Shown: piece by piece, positions 10,730 to 22,531 of the stretch
How positions within the stretch are numbered: position 1 is the first letter of the stretch
Layout: every line of letters starts with the position of its first letter
Source of the DNA: Streptomyces sp. CB03234
Lineage (GTDB): Bacteria; Actinomycetota; Actinomycetes; Streptomycetales; Streptomycetaceae
Direction of reading: 5' to 3'
Assembly (NCBI RefSeq): GCF_001905885.1
Contig: NZ_LIYH01000003.1
Span: 496,001-560,000 of the forward strand
Length of the DNA stretch: 64,000 nucleotides
The notes under the pieces: generated by a model
Database searches by the model: none
Told to the model about the DNA's origin: nothing
What the model saw: only the letters and a program-made list of their open reading frames with translations
Made by a program: the position numbers and the translations under genes

Positions 10730-11665
10730 CTACTTCAGCGCACCGGCCGTGAGCCCGGACTGCACCTGGCGCTGGAAGACCGAGTAGACGATCAGCACCG
10801 GGAGCATGGCAATCATCATTCCGGCCATCAGCGCGCCCCAGTCGTTCTCATAACCCTGCTGCAGGGCGATCATCGCCAGCCCCTGGGTGAGGACGTACTT
10901 GTCCTCCTGCTGATTGAGCACCATCGGCAGCAGGTACTGGTTCCACTGCCCCAGGAAGTTGAAGATCCCGATGCTGATCAGGCCGGGCTTGGCCATCGGC
11001 AGCATCACCTGGAAGAACGTCCGCGTGTGCGAGGCGCCGTCGATCATCGCCGCCTCGGCCACCGACGTCGGCAGCGTACGGAAGAACGCCGTCATGAAGA
11101 AGACGGTGAAGGGCAGCGAGTACGCGATGTAGACCAGGATCAGCCCCTGGTAGGTCGCCAGCAGCGAACTGCCCGGGAAGTCCCGCATGACGAAGAAGAG
11201 CGGAATGACCAGCATGAAGACCGGGAAGGACATGCCGGCGACGAACAGATAGTAGATGAACCGGTTGCCGGGGAAGGTGAAGCGCGCCAGGACGTACGCG
11301 GCCATCGACCCGAGCACCATCGTGCCGATCACCGACCCGCCGACCACGATCGCCGTGTTGATGAAGTATTGGCCCATGTTCGCGTCGTTCCACGCGTTGG
11401 ACCAGTTCTCCCAGTGCAGGACGGTCGGCAGGCCCCACGGGTCGGTCAGGATGCCGTTGCTGTCCTTGAAGGCGCTCCACGCCACCCACAGCAGCGGCAC
11501 GCCGACCATCAGCGCCCACATGACGAGGATGCCGTGGGAGAAGACGTTGAGCACCCCACCCTCGGAGGTGCGGCCGGTCGTCGGGCCGAGGCGCCGGGTG
11601 ACCTTTACAGGCGTGGTCTCCTGCTTGGTCACCGCGTCGATCTCTTCGATCTCTTCGGTCGTCAT
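10730..11665 (-). CDS. ngcG: Carbohydrate ABC transporter permease, MalG/NgcG type
   Basis: Second membrane subunit of a CUT1 oligosaccharide/amino-sugar importer. 311 residues: a polar cytoplasmic N-terminus of about 40 residues, then six helices. The EAA loop (EAAMIDGASHTRTFFQVMLP) that docks on the shared MsiK-type ATPase is near residues 205-225. No ATPase gene is in the operon, as is normal for Streptomyces CUT1 systems that share MsiK. The start overlaps no neighbour; the MalF-type gene ends 11 bp upstream, so the two are co-transcribed. NgcG naming rests on the gene order next to the ROK gene; substrate specificity cannot be read directly. Confidence 0.85.
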   Translation of the reverse strand: MTTEEIEEIDAVTKQETTPVKVTRRLGPTTGRTSEGGVLNVFSHGILVMWALMVGVPLLWVAWSAFKDSNGILTDPWGLPTVLHWENWSNAWNDANMGQYFINTAIVVGGSVIGTMVLGSMAAYVLARFTFPGNRFIYYLFVAGMSFPVFMLVIPLFFVMRDFPGSSLLATYQGLILVYIAYSLPFTVFFMTAFFRTLPTSVAEAAMIDGASHTRTFFQVMLPMAKPGLISIGIFNFLGQWNQYLLPMVLNQQEDKYVLTQGLAMIALQQGYENDWGALMAGMMIAMLPVLIVYSVFQRQVQSGLTAGALK

Positions 11666-11676
11666 CCGCCGTACCC

Positions 11677-12600
11677 CTAGTACTCGATCCGCTCACGGCG
11701 CGCGAAGCGCATCGTGAGCACTGCGAACGTCATGGTGACGATGAGCATCGCGACGCCCATGGCGGAGGCGTAGCCGAACTGGCTGTCCCGGAAGGCCGTC
11801 AGGTACAGCCGCAGCGGCATGACGTCCGTGGCGCCGTCCGGGCCGCCCATGTTCACTGACATGATCTGGACCAGCGCGAAGGCGTCCAGGGCGATGATGC
11901 CCATGTACACCCAGCCGGTCTGGACCGTGTCCCACAGCAGCGGGAGGGTGATCCGGAAGAAGGTGTCGAAGCGGTTGGCGCCGTCGAGGAGGGCCGCCTC
12001 GTACATGTCCCGGGGGATGGAGGCCATCGCGGCGGAGAACAGCACCACGTAGAAACCGACGTGACCCCAGACCATGACCGCGCTGATGCACCACAGCGCG
12101 AGGCTCTTCTCCCCCAGCCAGGAATTCTGGAGCCCGTCCAGCCCGACCGCGCCCAGCAGGGAGTTGAGCATGCCGTCGTCCGGGTCCGGGTTGTAGATGT
12201 TGGACCAGATGACCGCGATGATCGCGATGGAGATGACCTGTGGGAAGAAGAAGACGAACTTGTAGAACGTGGAGCCGGCGACACCGGTGACGACTTCGTT
12301 CTTCCGCCGCCGGCCGCCCACATTGAGCATGAAGGCGAAGAAAAGGCCCAGCGCGAGCGTGACGACGGGGACGAGCGCCAGCATGTAGACGTTGTGGCGC
12401 AGCGCGTTCCAGAACTCGTCGCTCTCCCACAGCTTGCTGAAGTTGTCCAGGCCCACGAATTCCGCGGTGCCCACCAGGCCGGACCAGTCGGTCAGGGAGA
12501 TCTGGAATGCCTGGACGAACGGCGAGATGACGAAAACGCCGTAAATGAGCAGAGGCAGGGCCAGGAAGCCCACGATGAATCGGTATTTGCCGTGTTGCAT
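11677..12600 (-). CDS. ngcF: Carbohydrate ABC transporter permease, MalF/NgcF type
   Basis: First membrane subunit of the CUT1 importer. 307 residues, six to seven hydrophobic helices, the first near residues 8-28 (FIVGFLALPLLIYGVFVIS). The EAA loop (YEAALLDGANRFDTFFRIT) is near residues 205-225. The start ATG at 12600 has GGGGAG 4 nt upstream. It follows the substrate-binding protein gene by 58 bp and precedes ngcG by 11 bp, giving a SBP-MalF-MalG operon. Confidence 0.86.
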   Translation of the reverse strand: MQHGKYRFIVGFLALPLLIYGVFVISPFVQAFQISLTDWSGLVGTAEFVGLDNFSKLWESDEFWNALRHNVYMLALVPVVTLALGLFFAFMLNVGGRRRKNEVVTGVAGSTFYKFVFFFPQVISIAIIAVIWSNIYNPDPDDGMLNSLLGAVGLDGLQNSWLGEKSLALWCISAVMVWGHVGFYVVLFSAAMASIPRDMYEAALLDGANRFDTFFRITLPLLWDTVQTGWVYMGIIALDAFALVQIMSVNMGGPDGATDVMPLRLYLTAFRDSQFGYASAMGVAMLIVTMTFAVLTMRFARRERIEY

Positions 12601-12658
12601 GGTGCTCCCCGGCCCTTCCCCTCGTCTGTCGAACTGTCAGGTCAGGTGATCCGGCACA

Positions 12659-14110
12659 TCACACGGTGCGCTTGAACTTGGTGACGGAGTCGTCCTTGGC
12701 CACCTTGTCGCACTCGGCCTGCGTCTTCTTGATCCAGTCGGCGGCCTTCAGCTCGCCGGCGAGCAGCTGGCCGGTCAGGCCGCCGATCTTCTCGTCGGTG
12801 AGCGCCGGGTACCACTCCTGGAGCTGGAGGCTGATCAGGTTGTCCCCCGCCTCCTTGAAGACCTTGCTGGCGGAGGCGAGGCCGGGCGAGAGGGTCATGC
12901 CCTGGGTGGCGTCCATGACACAGGTCAGGGACTTCACCTTCGTCGCGAAGTTCTGGGCGTGCTTCTTGGAGAGCATGATGCGCAGCAGTTCCATGCCGCC
13001 GGCCGGGTTCTTGCCCTTGGCCGCGACGATGTACGGCTCGCTCGGCTCGGCGCGCAGGGTGCCGTGCGGCATCTTGTCGCCGGTGCCGTCGAAGAGGGCG
13101 CCGACCGCCATGCCGAAGTCGGCGGGCGTGGTGGGGGCGGCCTCGTTCTCGACCCAGGAGCCGTTGGGGATGAAGACGGCCTTGCCCTTGTTCCAGGCGG
13201 TCTGGGACTGGATGTGGGTCAGGCCCTGGCTGCCTTCGAGGAAGTACTTCTTGGCCGCCAGCTCCTCGTAGTGCTCGACGACCTCCTTGACCGCGTCGTT
13301 GGAGGTCCAGGCATTGGGCTCCAGGTTGTCGATCGCGATCCACTTCTCCATGCCGCCGATCTTGGCGATCTGGGCGAAGAGATTGAAGTGTACGTAGTAG
13401 GGGAATTTGCCCGCGTACGTCCAGGGGGCGATGCCGGCCTTCTTGATCTCGCCGCAGAGGGTGACCATCTCCGAGAGGGTCTTGGGGTAGGCCCAGCCCT
13501 TGTCGGCGAGCAGCTTCTGCGAGTACCAGGTGCCGTAGATGGTGAAGGCGTAGTAGAGCACGTCGAAGGTGTCGCCGTGCTTGCCCTTCTCGACGGTGCT
13601 CGGGTGGATCGTGTCGCGGACCTTCTTCGCCGGGTCGTCGAGCGACGGCGCGTCGAGCAGCGGGGCGAGGTCCTGGAGCTGGCCCTGGGTGGACAGCTTG
13701 TTCATGTCGAGGTGGTCGGCGCCGGAGTTGTCGATGACGTCCGGCGGGTTGCCGCCCGCGAAGCGCGGGGTGAGCTTGGGGCCGACCTGCTGGGTGCCGG
13801 TGTGCTTGACCTCGGCGCCGTAGGTGGCCTTGTAGTCGGCCTCGGCGTCCTTGGCGTACTGGTCGCCGAGGCCGCCCTTGAAGATGAACGCCTCCAGCGG
13901 GGCGCCCTTGGCCACGCCGAGCGGGTTCTTCTCGGACTTGGGGCCGCCGGGGGCCTTGGTCTCCTTGTCGTTGCCGCCACCACCACCGGTGGCGCAGGCG
14001 GACAGGACGCCCATGGTGGGTACGGTGATCAGGCCGAGCGCGGCGGACCGCTTGATCAGGTCGCGACGGCCGAGGCCGTCACCGTCGTTGCGGGCGGAGG
14101 TGGATCCCAT
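12659..14110 (-). CDS. ngcE: Carbohydrate ABC transporter substrate-binding lipoprotein, NgcE type
   Basis: Extracellular solute receptor of the CUT1 importer, 483 residues. The N-terminus has a twin-arginine motif (GRRDLIKRSAALG) followed by a hydrophobic run and lipobox VLSAC near residue 38, so it is probably a Tat-exported lipoprotein. A glycine-rich linker (ATGGGGGND) follows. The mature part has the size and layout of family-1 extracellular binding proteins of the NgcE group (N-acetylglucosamine / chitobiose binding is known for NgcE). The ATG at 14110 with GAGG 8 nt upstream is chosen over an upstream TTG. Operon leader, divergent from the GH92 gene. Confidence 0.86.
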   Translation of the reverse strand: MGSTSARNDGDGLGRRDLIKRSAALGLITVPTMGVLSACATGGGGGNDKETKAPGGPKSEKNPLGVAKGAPLEAFIFKGGLGDQYAKDAEADYKATYGAEVKHTGTQQVGPKLTPRFAGGNPPDVIDNSGADHLDMNKLSTQGQLQDLAPLLDAPSLDDPAKKVRDTIHPSTVEKGKHGDTFDVLYYAFTIYGTWYSQKLLADKGWAYPKTLSEMVTLCGEIKKAGIAPWTYAGKFPYYVHFNLFAQIAKIGGMEKWIAIDNLEPNAWTSNDAVKEVVEHYEELAAKKYFLEGSQGLTHIQSQTAWNKGKAVFIPNGSWVENEAAPTTPADFGMAVGALFDGTGDKMPHGTLRAEPSEPYIVAAKGKNPAGGMELLRIMLSKKHAQNFATKVKSLTCVMDATQGMTLSPGLASASKVFKEAGDNLISLQLQEWYPALTDEKIGGLTGQLLAGELKAADWIKKTQAECDKVAKDDSVTKFKRTV

Positions 14111-14508
14111 GCTCAAGTCCTCGCTTTCTCCAGGACTCAGGCGGTGTACCGGTCGCCCGTCCTGCTCGCCAGAAGCGAAAGGGCCCCGCCACCGCGGTCA
14201 ATTGCTGGGTCGTGCAGGTGCTGGGTGGTCGTGCAGTGCTGGACGCCGACAGGTATAGTCCACTTCTCGTCAACTGAGCAAGATCGAAAGCAGCTTTGGG
14301 CAGCAGTCTTTCCCGAGTTGAGACCTCCGGGAAACCCGGAACCGCCGGGTACGCATTCGTGTCGCGAAGGTTCGGCAGAACGGCTGAATTCGATCTTCCC
14401 GTCACGCCAACACCCTTGACACCGCACATCACTTACCTCCCTACTGTTCGTGCGCAGGTCCTCTGACAACGTTGTCCAACGCGCTTTCGGCAGGAGGCAG
14501 GACGCGGG
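14111..14508. promoter_or_regulatory. Divergent promoter region between ngcE-like and GH92 genes
   Basis: 398 bp with no credible gene. Contains a TTGACA hexamer on the plus strand (14416-14421) with a weak TACTGT 20 nt on, and the palindrome GACAACGTTGTC (14465-14476) placed between them and the GH92 start. The mannosidase gene has AGGAGG about 11 nt before its ATG. Confidence 0.5.
14465..14476. promoter_or_regulatory. Palindromic operator candidate GACAACGTTGTC
   Basis: Perfect 12-bp palindrome, extended by T on the left. Its core resembles LacI/GalR-family operators (central CG), and its half-site TGACAAC equals the direct-repeat unit upstream of xylF at 9291 and 9302. Location between divergent sugar-uptake and glycosidase genes suits a carbohydrate-responsive repressor. 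Confidence 0.45.
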
Positions 14509-17500
14509 ATGCAGCCCAGACAGCCCAGCACGTCCGCACCGAGAACCCGACACCGACACCCCCGTACGGCCGCCCTCGTGGCGGCCGCTTCGCTGATCGC
14601 GGCGGCCGCCCCGCCGGCCACCGCCCTGGCCCTGCCCGGCCAACCCGCCGTGGCCGGCCAGGAGTTCCACACGTCCTTCGAGGCGGACGAACGCCCACCG
14701 GACTGGCGCGACACCGTCGACGTGGGCGCCGACGGCCGCAAGCGGGCCTCCGGCGTCGACGGCGCCTTCTCGGCGGGGATACCCGGCAACGTCACCGACA
14801 AGGTCACCGCCCTGCGCGCCAGCGGCGAGAACAGCGGCGCAGGAGAGACCAAGGAGAACCTGGTCGACCTCCAGCCGAGCACCAAATGGCTCACCTTCTC
14901 CCCCACCGCCTGGGTCGAATTCGACCTGGACGAACCCGTCAAGGTGGTGACATACGCGCTGACTTCCGCGAACGACCACGCCCCGCGCGACCCCAAGAAC
15001 TGGACGCTTCTGGGTTCGGCCGACGGCACGGAGTGGAAGGTTCTGGACACGCGCGAGGGGCAGACGTTCGCCAAGCGCTTCGAGACCAGGACGTACGACT
15101 TCAACAATTCAAGGGAGTACGCGCATTACCGGCTGGAGATCACGGCCAACAACGGCGCCTCGGGCATCACCCAGCTCGCCGACGTCCAGTTCTCGAACGG
15201 TGACGCCTCCACCCCCGTCCCGCCCGACATGCGCAGCCACGTCCACCGCGGCCCCGGCGGCTCCCCCACCGCCAAGGCGAACGCCGGGTTCAGCGGGGTG
15301 CGGGCGCTGCGGTACGCGGGCACGCACCGGGCGGGCGGCCGGGCGTACTCGTACAACAAAATCTTCGACGTCCACACGGCCGTACGGCGCGACACCGAGC
15401 TGTCGTACCGGATCTTCCCCTCCCTGCCGGAGACGGACCTGAACTATCCCGCCACCAACGTCGCCGTCGACCTGGCCTTCACCGACGGCACCTACCTGAG
15501 CGAGCTGGGCGCCGTCGACAGCCACGGCGGGGCGCTCACCCCGCGGGGCCAGGGCGCCGCCAAACGGCTCTACGTCAACCAGTGGAACCAGGTGACGGCC
15601 GGGATCGGGACCGTCGCGGCAGGCAGGACCGTGGACCGGATCCTGGTGGCGTACGACTCCCCCAACGGCCCCGCGACGTTCCAGGGCTGGATCGACGACA
15701 TCGCGATCAAGCGCGCCGCCCCGGTCGACCACCACGCCCGCCCCTCCGACCACGTCTCGACCGTGCGCGGCACCAACTCCAGCGGCTCCTTCTCGCGCGG
15801 CAACACCTTCCCCGCCACCGCCGTCCCCCATGGGTTCAACTTCTGGACGCCGGTGACCAATGCCGCGTCGAAGAGCTGGCTGTACGAGTACGCGCGCGGC
15901 AACAACGCCGACAACCTGCCCACGGTGCAGGCGTTCAGCGCCAGCCATGAGCCGAGCCCCTGGATGGGCGACCGGCAGACGTTCCAGCTGCTGCCGTCGG
16001 CGGCTGCCGGGACGCCGGAGACCGACCGTGTCCGCCGCGCCCTGCCCTTCCGCCACGACAAGGAGACGGCGAAACCCCACTACTACGGCGTGACGTTCGA
16101 GAACGGCATCAAGGCCGAGATCACGCCGACCGACCACGCGGCGATGATGCGGTTCACCTACCCGGGCGCGGACGCCTCGGTCGTCTTCGACAACGTCACC
16201 GACGAAGGCGGGCTGACGCTCGACCCGGCGACCCGGTCCTTCACCGGCTTCTCGGACGTCAGGAGCGGCCTGTCGACCGGCGCGACCCGGATGTTCGTGT
16301 ACGGCGTCTTCGACGCGCCGGTCACCGGCTCGGCGGCGGCGGGCGTCAAGGGCCACCTGCGCTTCGACGCGGGCGCGGACCGCACGGTGACGCTGCGCAT
16401 GGCGACGTCCCTGATCGGCGTGGAGCAGGCGAAGCGGAACCTGGCCGCGGAGATCCCGCCGGGGACGGGCTTCGAGCGGGTACGGGCACGGGCACAGGCC
16501 GCGTGGGACCGGATCCTCGGCCGGGTGACCGTCGAGGGCGCGACCCGCGACCAGCTCGTCACCCTCTACTCCAACCTCTACCGGCTGTACCTGTACCCCA
16601 ACTCGGGCTTCGAGAAGGTCGACGGCAAGGACCGGTACGCCAGCCCCTTCTCGCCGCAGACCGGCCCGGACACCCCGACGCACACCGGCGCGAAGATCGT
16701 CGACGGCAGGGTGTACGTCAACAACGGCTTCTGGGACACGTACCGGACGACCTGGCCCGCGTACTCCTTCCTCACCCCCCGCAAGGCGGGCGAGCTGGTG
16801 GACGGCTTCGTCCAGCAGTACAAGGACGGCGGCTGGATCTCCCGCTGGTCGTCCCCCGGTTACGCGGACCTGATGACGGGCACCTCGTCGGACGTCGCGT
16901 TCGCCGACGCGTACGTCAAGGGCGTCGACTTCGACGCGGAGGCGGCGTACGAGGCGGCGTTGAAGAACGCGACGGTGGTGCCGCCCTCGTCGGGCGTGGG
17001 CCGCAAGGGCATGGAGACGTCCCCGTTCCTCGGTTACGCCTCCACCGCGACGCACGAGGGCCTGTCGTGGTCGCTGGAGGGCTACCTCAACGACTACGGC
17101 CTGGCGAGGATGGCCGACGCGCTGCACAGGAAGACCGGCGAGGCCCGGTACAAGGAGGAGGCGGCGTACTTCCTGGGCCGGGCCCGCAACTACGTCACGC
17201 TCTTCGACAAGGACGCCGGCTTCTTCCAGGGGCGGGACTTGAAGGGCGAGTGGCGGGTGCCGTCGGCCTCGTACGACCCGCGTGTCTGGGGCTACGACTA
17301 CACGGAGACCAACGGCTGGGGTTATGCCTTCACCGCCCCGCAGGACAGCCGGGGCCTGGCCAATCTGTACGGCGGCCGGGCCGGCCTCGCGAAGAAGCTC
17401 GACACCTACTTCGCGACGCCCGAGACCGCCTCGCCGGAGTTCGTCGGCTCGTACGGCAGCGTCATCCATGAGATGACGGAGGCGCGGGACGTACGGATGG

Positions 17501-18342
17501 GCATGTACGGGCACTCCAACCAGGTCGCGCACCATGTCACGTACATGTACAACGCGGCCTCGCAGCCGTGGAAGACGCAGGAGAAGGTGCGCGAGGTGCT
17601 GTCGCGGCTGTACACGGGCAGCGAGATCGGGCAGGGCTACCACGGCGACGAGGACAACGGCGAGCAGTCCGCCTGGTGGCTGTTCTCGGCGCTGGGCTTC
17701 TACCCGCTGGTGATGGGCAGTGGGGAGTACGCGATCGGCTCGCCGCTGTTCACCGAGGCGACCGTACGGATGGACAACGGGCGCACGCTGGTGGTCAAGG
17801 CCCCGGAGAACAGCGCGCGCAACGTCTACGTGCAGGGGCTGAAGGTCAACGGCAAGCGCTGGACGTCCACGGCGCTGCCGCACGCGCTCGTCGCGCGGGG
17901 CGGTGTGCTGGAGTTCGAGATGGGGCCGGAACCGTCGGCCTGGGGGACGGGGCCGGGCGCGGCGCCGGTCTCCATCACCCGGGACGACTCCGTGCCCTCA
18001 CCGCCCCGGGACGTGCTCGTGGGCGCGGGTGAGTTGTTCGACGACACGTCGGCGACGGCCGCCTCGGTGGAGGCCGTGGAGCTGCCGGTTCCGCCGGGCG
18101 GCACGCGGGCGGTCCAGTACACGCTGACGTCGTCGGCGCGGGCCGCCGCCCCGGCGGGCTGGGTGCTGCAGGGCTCGCGGGACGGTACGGCGTGGACGGA
18201 CCTCGACCGGCGGTCGGGTGAGTCGTTCGCGTGGGACCGGCAGACCCGGGTGTTCACGGTGGCGCGGCCCGGTACGTACGAGAGGTACCGGCTGGTGCCG
18301 GGCGCGGTGTCGGTGCTGGCGGAGGTGGAGTTGCTGCGCTGA
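14509..18342 (+). CDS. Secreted GH92 alpha-mannosidase with F5/8 type C-like modules
   Basis: Exo-acting, calcium-dependent alpha-mannosidase of family GH92, 1277 residues, expected to release mannose from N-glycans or mannans outside the cell. A signal peptide occupies residues 1 to about 45 (Arg/His-rich n-region, long Ala/Leu core, ALALPGQ). Next comes a discoidin-like carbohydrate-binding module (residues about 95-235: LQPSTKWLTFSPTAWVEFDL). The GH92 beta-sandwich and (alpha/alpha)6 catalytic parts follow, with hallmarks NGFWDTYRTTWPAYSFL, WISRWSSPGYADLMTGTSSD and, near residue 1045, GDEDNGEQSAWW with the catalytic acid. A second discoidin-like segment ends the protein (about 1150-1277). 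Divergent from the NgcEFG-like importer, so released sugars may be taken up by it. Confidence 0.93.
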   Translation: MQPRQPSTSAPRTRHRHPRTAALVAAASLIAAAAPPATALALPGQPAVAGQEFHTSFEADERPPDWRDTVDVGADGRKRASGVDGAFSAGIPGNVTDKVTALRASGENSGAGETKENLVDLQPSTKWLTFSPTAWVEFDLDEPVKVVTYALTSANDHAPRDPKNWTLLGSADGTEWKVLDTREGQTFAKRFETRTYDFNNSREYAHYRLEITANNGASGITQLADVQFSNGDASTPVPPDMRSHVHRGPGGSPTAKANAGFSGVRALRYAGTHRAGGRAYSYNKIFDVHTAVRRDTELSYRIFPSLPETDLNYPATNVAVDLAFTDGTYLSELGAVDSHGGALTPRGQGAAKRLYVNQWNQVTAGIGTVAAGRTVDRILVAYDSPNGPATFQGWIDDIAIKRAAPVDHHARPSDHVSTVRGTNSSGSFSRGNTFPATAVPHGFNFWTPVTNAASKSWLYEYARGNNADNLPTVQAFSASHEPSPWMGDRQTFQLLPSAAAGTPETDRVRRALPFRHDKETAKPHYYGVTFENGIKAEITPTDHAAMMRFTYPGADASVVFDNVTDEGGLTLDPATRSFTGFSDVRSGLSTGATRMFVYGVFDAPVTGSAAAGVKGHLRFDAGADRTVTLRMATSLIGVEQAKRNLAAEIPPGTGFERVRARAQAAWDRILGRVTVEGATRDQLVTLYSNLYRLYLYPNSGFEKVDGKDRYASPFSPQTGPDTPTHTGAKIVDGRVYVNNGFWDTYRTTWPAYSFLTPRKAGELVDGFVQQYKDGGWISRWSSPGYADLMTGTSSDVAFADAYVKGVDFDAEAAYEAALKNATVVPPSSGVGRKGMETSPFLGYASTATHEGLSWSLEGYLNDYGLARMADALHRKTGEARYKEEAAYFLGRARNYVTLFDKDAGFFQGRDLKGEWRVPSASYDPRVWGYDYTETNGWGYAFTAPQDSRGLANLYGGRAGLAKKLDTYFATPETASPEFVGSYGSVIHEMTEARDVRMGMYGHSNQVAHHVTYMYNAASQPWKTQEKVREVLSRLYTGSEIGQGYHGDEDNGEQSAWWLFSALGFYPLVMGSGEYAIGSPLFTEATVRMDNGRTLVVKAPENSARNVYVQGLKVNGKRWTSTALPHALVARGGVLEFEMGPEPSAWGTGPGAAPVSITRDDSVPSPPRDVLVGAGELFDDTSATAASVEAVELPVPPGGTRAVQYTLTSSARAAAPAGWVLQGSRDGTAWTDLDRRSGESFAWDRQTRVFTVARPGTYERYRLVPGAVSVLAEVELLR

Positions 18343-18362
18343 GCAGGCGGTTGGACGGCAGG

Positions 18363-18394
18363 CCCGGCGCGCGTGCGGACAGGCGTGCGCCGGG
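18363..18394 (+). terminator. GH92 gene terminator
   Basis: 12-bp stem with two wobble pairs (CCCGGCGCGCGT against GCGTGCGCCGGG), 8-nt loop, 21 nt after the mannosidase stop. Confidence 0.6.
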
Positions 18395-18452
18395 TCGCCA
18401 TCCATGTCCGGGCGTTCACTCTTCGCTCTGGATGTCGGTGGCGTGAACGCGG

Positions 18453-18488
18453 CACTAGGTTGCGGGATTGGCGGGGACATGCCTAGTG
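18453..18488. promoter_or_regulatory. Inverted repeat CACTAGG/CCTAGTG before the membrane-protein gene
   Basis: Perfect 7-bp arms with a 22-nt spacer, ending 12 nt before the chosen start codon at 18501. It may be an operator or a leader structure; nothing further can be said. Confidence 0.25.
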
Positions 18489-18500
18489 AAGGGCAGCCTG

Positions 18501-19475
18501 ATGACGCACGCTCCGGAGAGATCTCGGTCCGCTTCCTCAGCACCAGTGGGTACGTCGCTCTTCGTCAACGGCCATGTCCCGAGGCGGCGGGCGCTGATCA
18601 TTCTCGTCAGCGCACTGTTCGGTTTCGCGCTGACGGTGGTGTGGTCGGCGGAGTTCGTCGACCGGACGATCGGTGACAACGTCGCCAGTGGGCTGCTCGG
18701 GCACGAAGTGCGGGACGCGCCGATCAAAGGCGCCCTGGCCGGTGTGGCCTTCGCGCTCGCCACGGGTGTGGCGGGCACGTTCACCGCCTGCAACGTGGCG
18801 GCGTTCAGTGCGATCGCCCCGCTGGCGGGCAGCGTCCGCACCCGGCGCGGGCGGCTGGCGCAGGTGCTCAAGCCGCTGGGGCCGCTGGCCGCGGGCGCGG
18901 TGCTGGTGTCGGCGCTCTACGGTGTGATCGTGGCGCTGGTCGGGACGGGGATGCCGCAGTTCCAGGAGAGCGCGGGCGGGGCGTCGTCCGGCTTTTCGGC
19001 GCGGCTGGTCCAGGCGATGGTGGTGTACGGGATCATCGGCCTGGTGATGGTGTATCTCGGGCTGGCTTCCATGGGCCTGGTGCGCGATCCGCTGGCGCGG
19101 GTGTCGGCGCGGTATCCGGGCGCGCCGATGTTCGTGATGGGGGCGCTCATCGGGGCGTTCCTCATCGGGCGCCCGTTCGCCCTGTTCCGGCAGTTGTTCC
19201 GGGACGCGGCGGAGAGCCACAACGTGCTGTACGGGGCGGTGGCCTTCAGCCTGCAGGCGTTCGGGAACGTCCTGATCATGGCGGTCCTGTTCGTCCTGAT
19301 GGCGCTGTTGGCCGGGGACCGGCTCGGCCGCTGGTTCGAGGCTGACCCGCGCCGGGCGTCCGCCGTGATGGCGGTGGCGTTCATCGCCGCGGGGGTGTTC
19401 ATGATCCTGTACTGGGACGTGCGGATCCTGGCCCGGCGGGAGGTCATCTGGTACCCGATGGCCCCGTGGGCGTGA
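18501..19475 (+). CDS. Multi-pass membrane protein, DsbD/CcdA-like topology
   Basis: 324 residues with about seven or eight hydrophobic helices and a polar 25-residue N-terminus. The stretch GVAGTFTACNVAAFSAIAPL contains a lone membrane Cys in a Thr-Ala-Cys-Asn context. This recalls the first helical hairpin of cytochrome-c-biogenesis/DsbD-type transporters, but a second Cys pair is absent, so thiol chemistry is doubtful. The ATG at 18501 is chosen because AAGGG lies 7 nt upstream; GTG at 18486 and a TTG further up are alternatives. It shares a bidirectional terminator with acnA. Function unknown. Confidence 0.7.
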   Translation: MTHAPERSRSASSAPVGTSLFVNGHVPRRRALIILVSALFGFALTVVWSAEFVDRTIGDNVASGLLGHEVRDAPIKGALAGVAFALATGVAGTFTACNVAAFSAIAPLAGSVRTRRGRLAQVLKPLGPLAAGAVLVSALYGVIVALVGTGMPQFQESAGGASSGFSARLVQAMVVYGIIGLVMVYLGLASMGLVRDPLARVSARYPGAPMFVMGALIGAFLIGRPFALFRQLFRDAAESHNVLYGAVAFSLQAFGNVLIMAVLFVLMALLAGDRLGRWFEADPRRASAVMAVAFIAAGVFMILYWDVRILARREVIWYPMAPWA

Positions 19476-19486
19476 CGAACGCGGGA

Positions 19487-19517
19487 GGGGCCGCACCCCC
19501 GTCGGGGGTGCGGCCCT
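19487..19517. terminator. Bidirectional terminator between membrane protein and acnA
   Basis: Perfect 14-bp stem (AGGGCCGCACCCCC and complement) with a GTC loop, in the 61-bp gap between convergent genes. Confidence 0.85.
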
Positions 19518-19536
19518 CGCGCCGGGCGTCTGGTCC

Positions 19537-22395
<2,859 letters not shown>

Positions 22396-22399
22396 CTAA

Positions 22400-22427
22400 G
22401 GTAAGACTTAGTTAGGTAACCCTTACC
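22400..22427 (-). promoter_or_regulatory. Iron-box-like sequence in the acnA promoter
   Basis: Contains TTAGTTAGGTAACCCTTA and, overlapping, TAAGGTAAGACTTAG. By eye each agrees with about 12 of 19 positions of the DmdR/IdeR iron box (TTAGGTTAGGCTNACCTAA). The arms GGTAAG/CTTACC are also inverted. It lies about 70-100 bp upstream of acnA. Confidence 0.35.
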
Positions 22428-22460
22428 GGCTGGCGCGGCTGCGGTGCGTCTTTCGGCAGA

Positions 22461-22478
22461 TATCTCGATGTCGAGATA
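22461..22478 (-). promoter_or_regulatory. 18-bp MarR/TamR-type palindrome upstream of acnA
   Basis: TATCTCGATGTCGAGATA has perfect 8-bp arms around TG, about 130 bp upstream of the acnA start. It has the form of MarR-family (UrtR/TamR group) operators. TamR of S. coelicolor is reported to regulate the aconitase gene, so TamR is the obvious candidate; the match is by form and location. Confidence 0.55.
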
Positions 22479-22531
22479 ACTCTAGTACATGACCGTGCCC
22501 CGCGACGAGGCGCGGCCGGTGGACTGTCGTG

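Noticed and set aside
15109..17883. Very long open frame on the strand opposite the GH92 mannosidase
   Set aside because: Shadow of a real gene in GC-rich DNA: composition is Arg/Val/Gly/Ala-rich with no domain, while the plus-strand frame has complete GH92 motifs.
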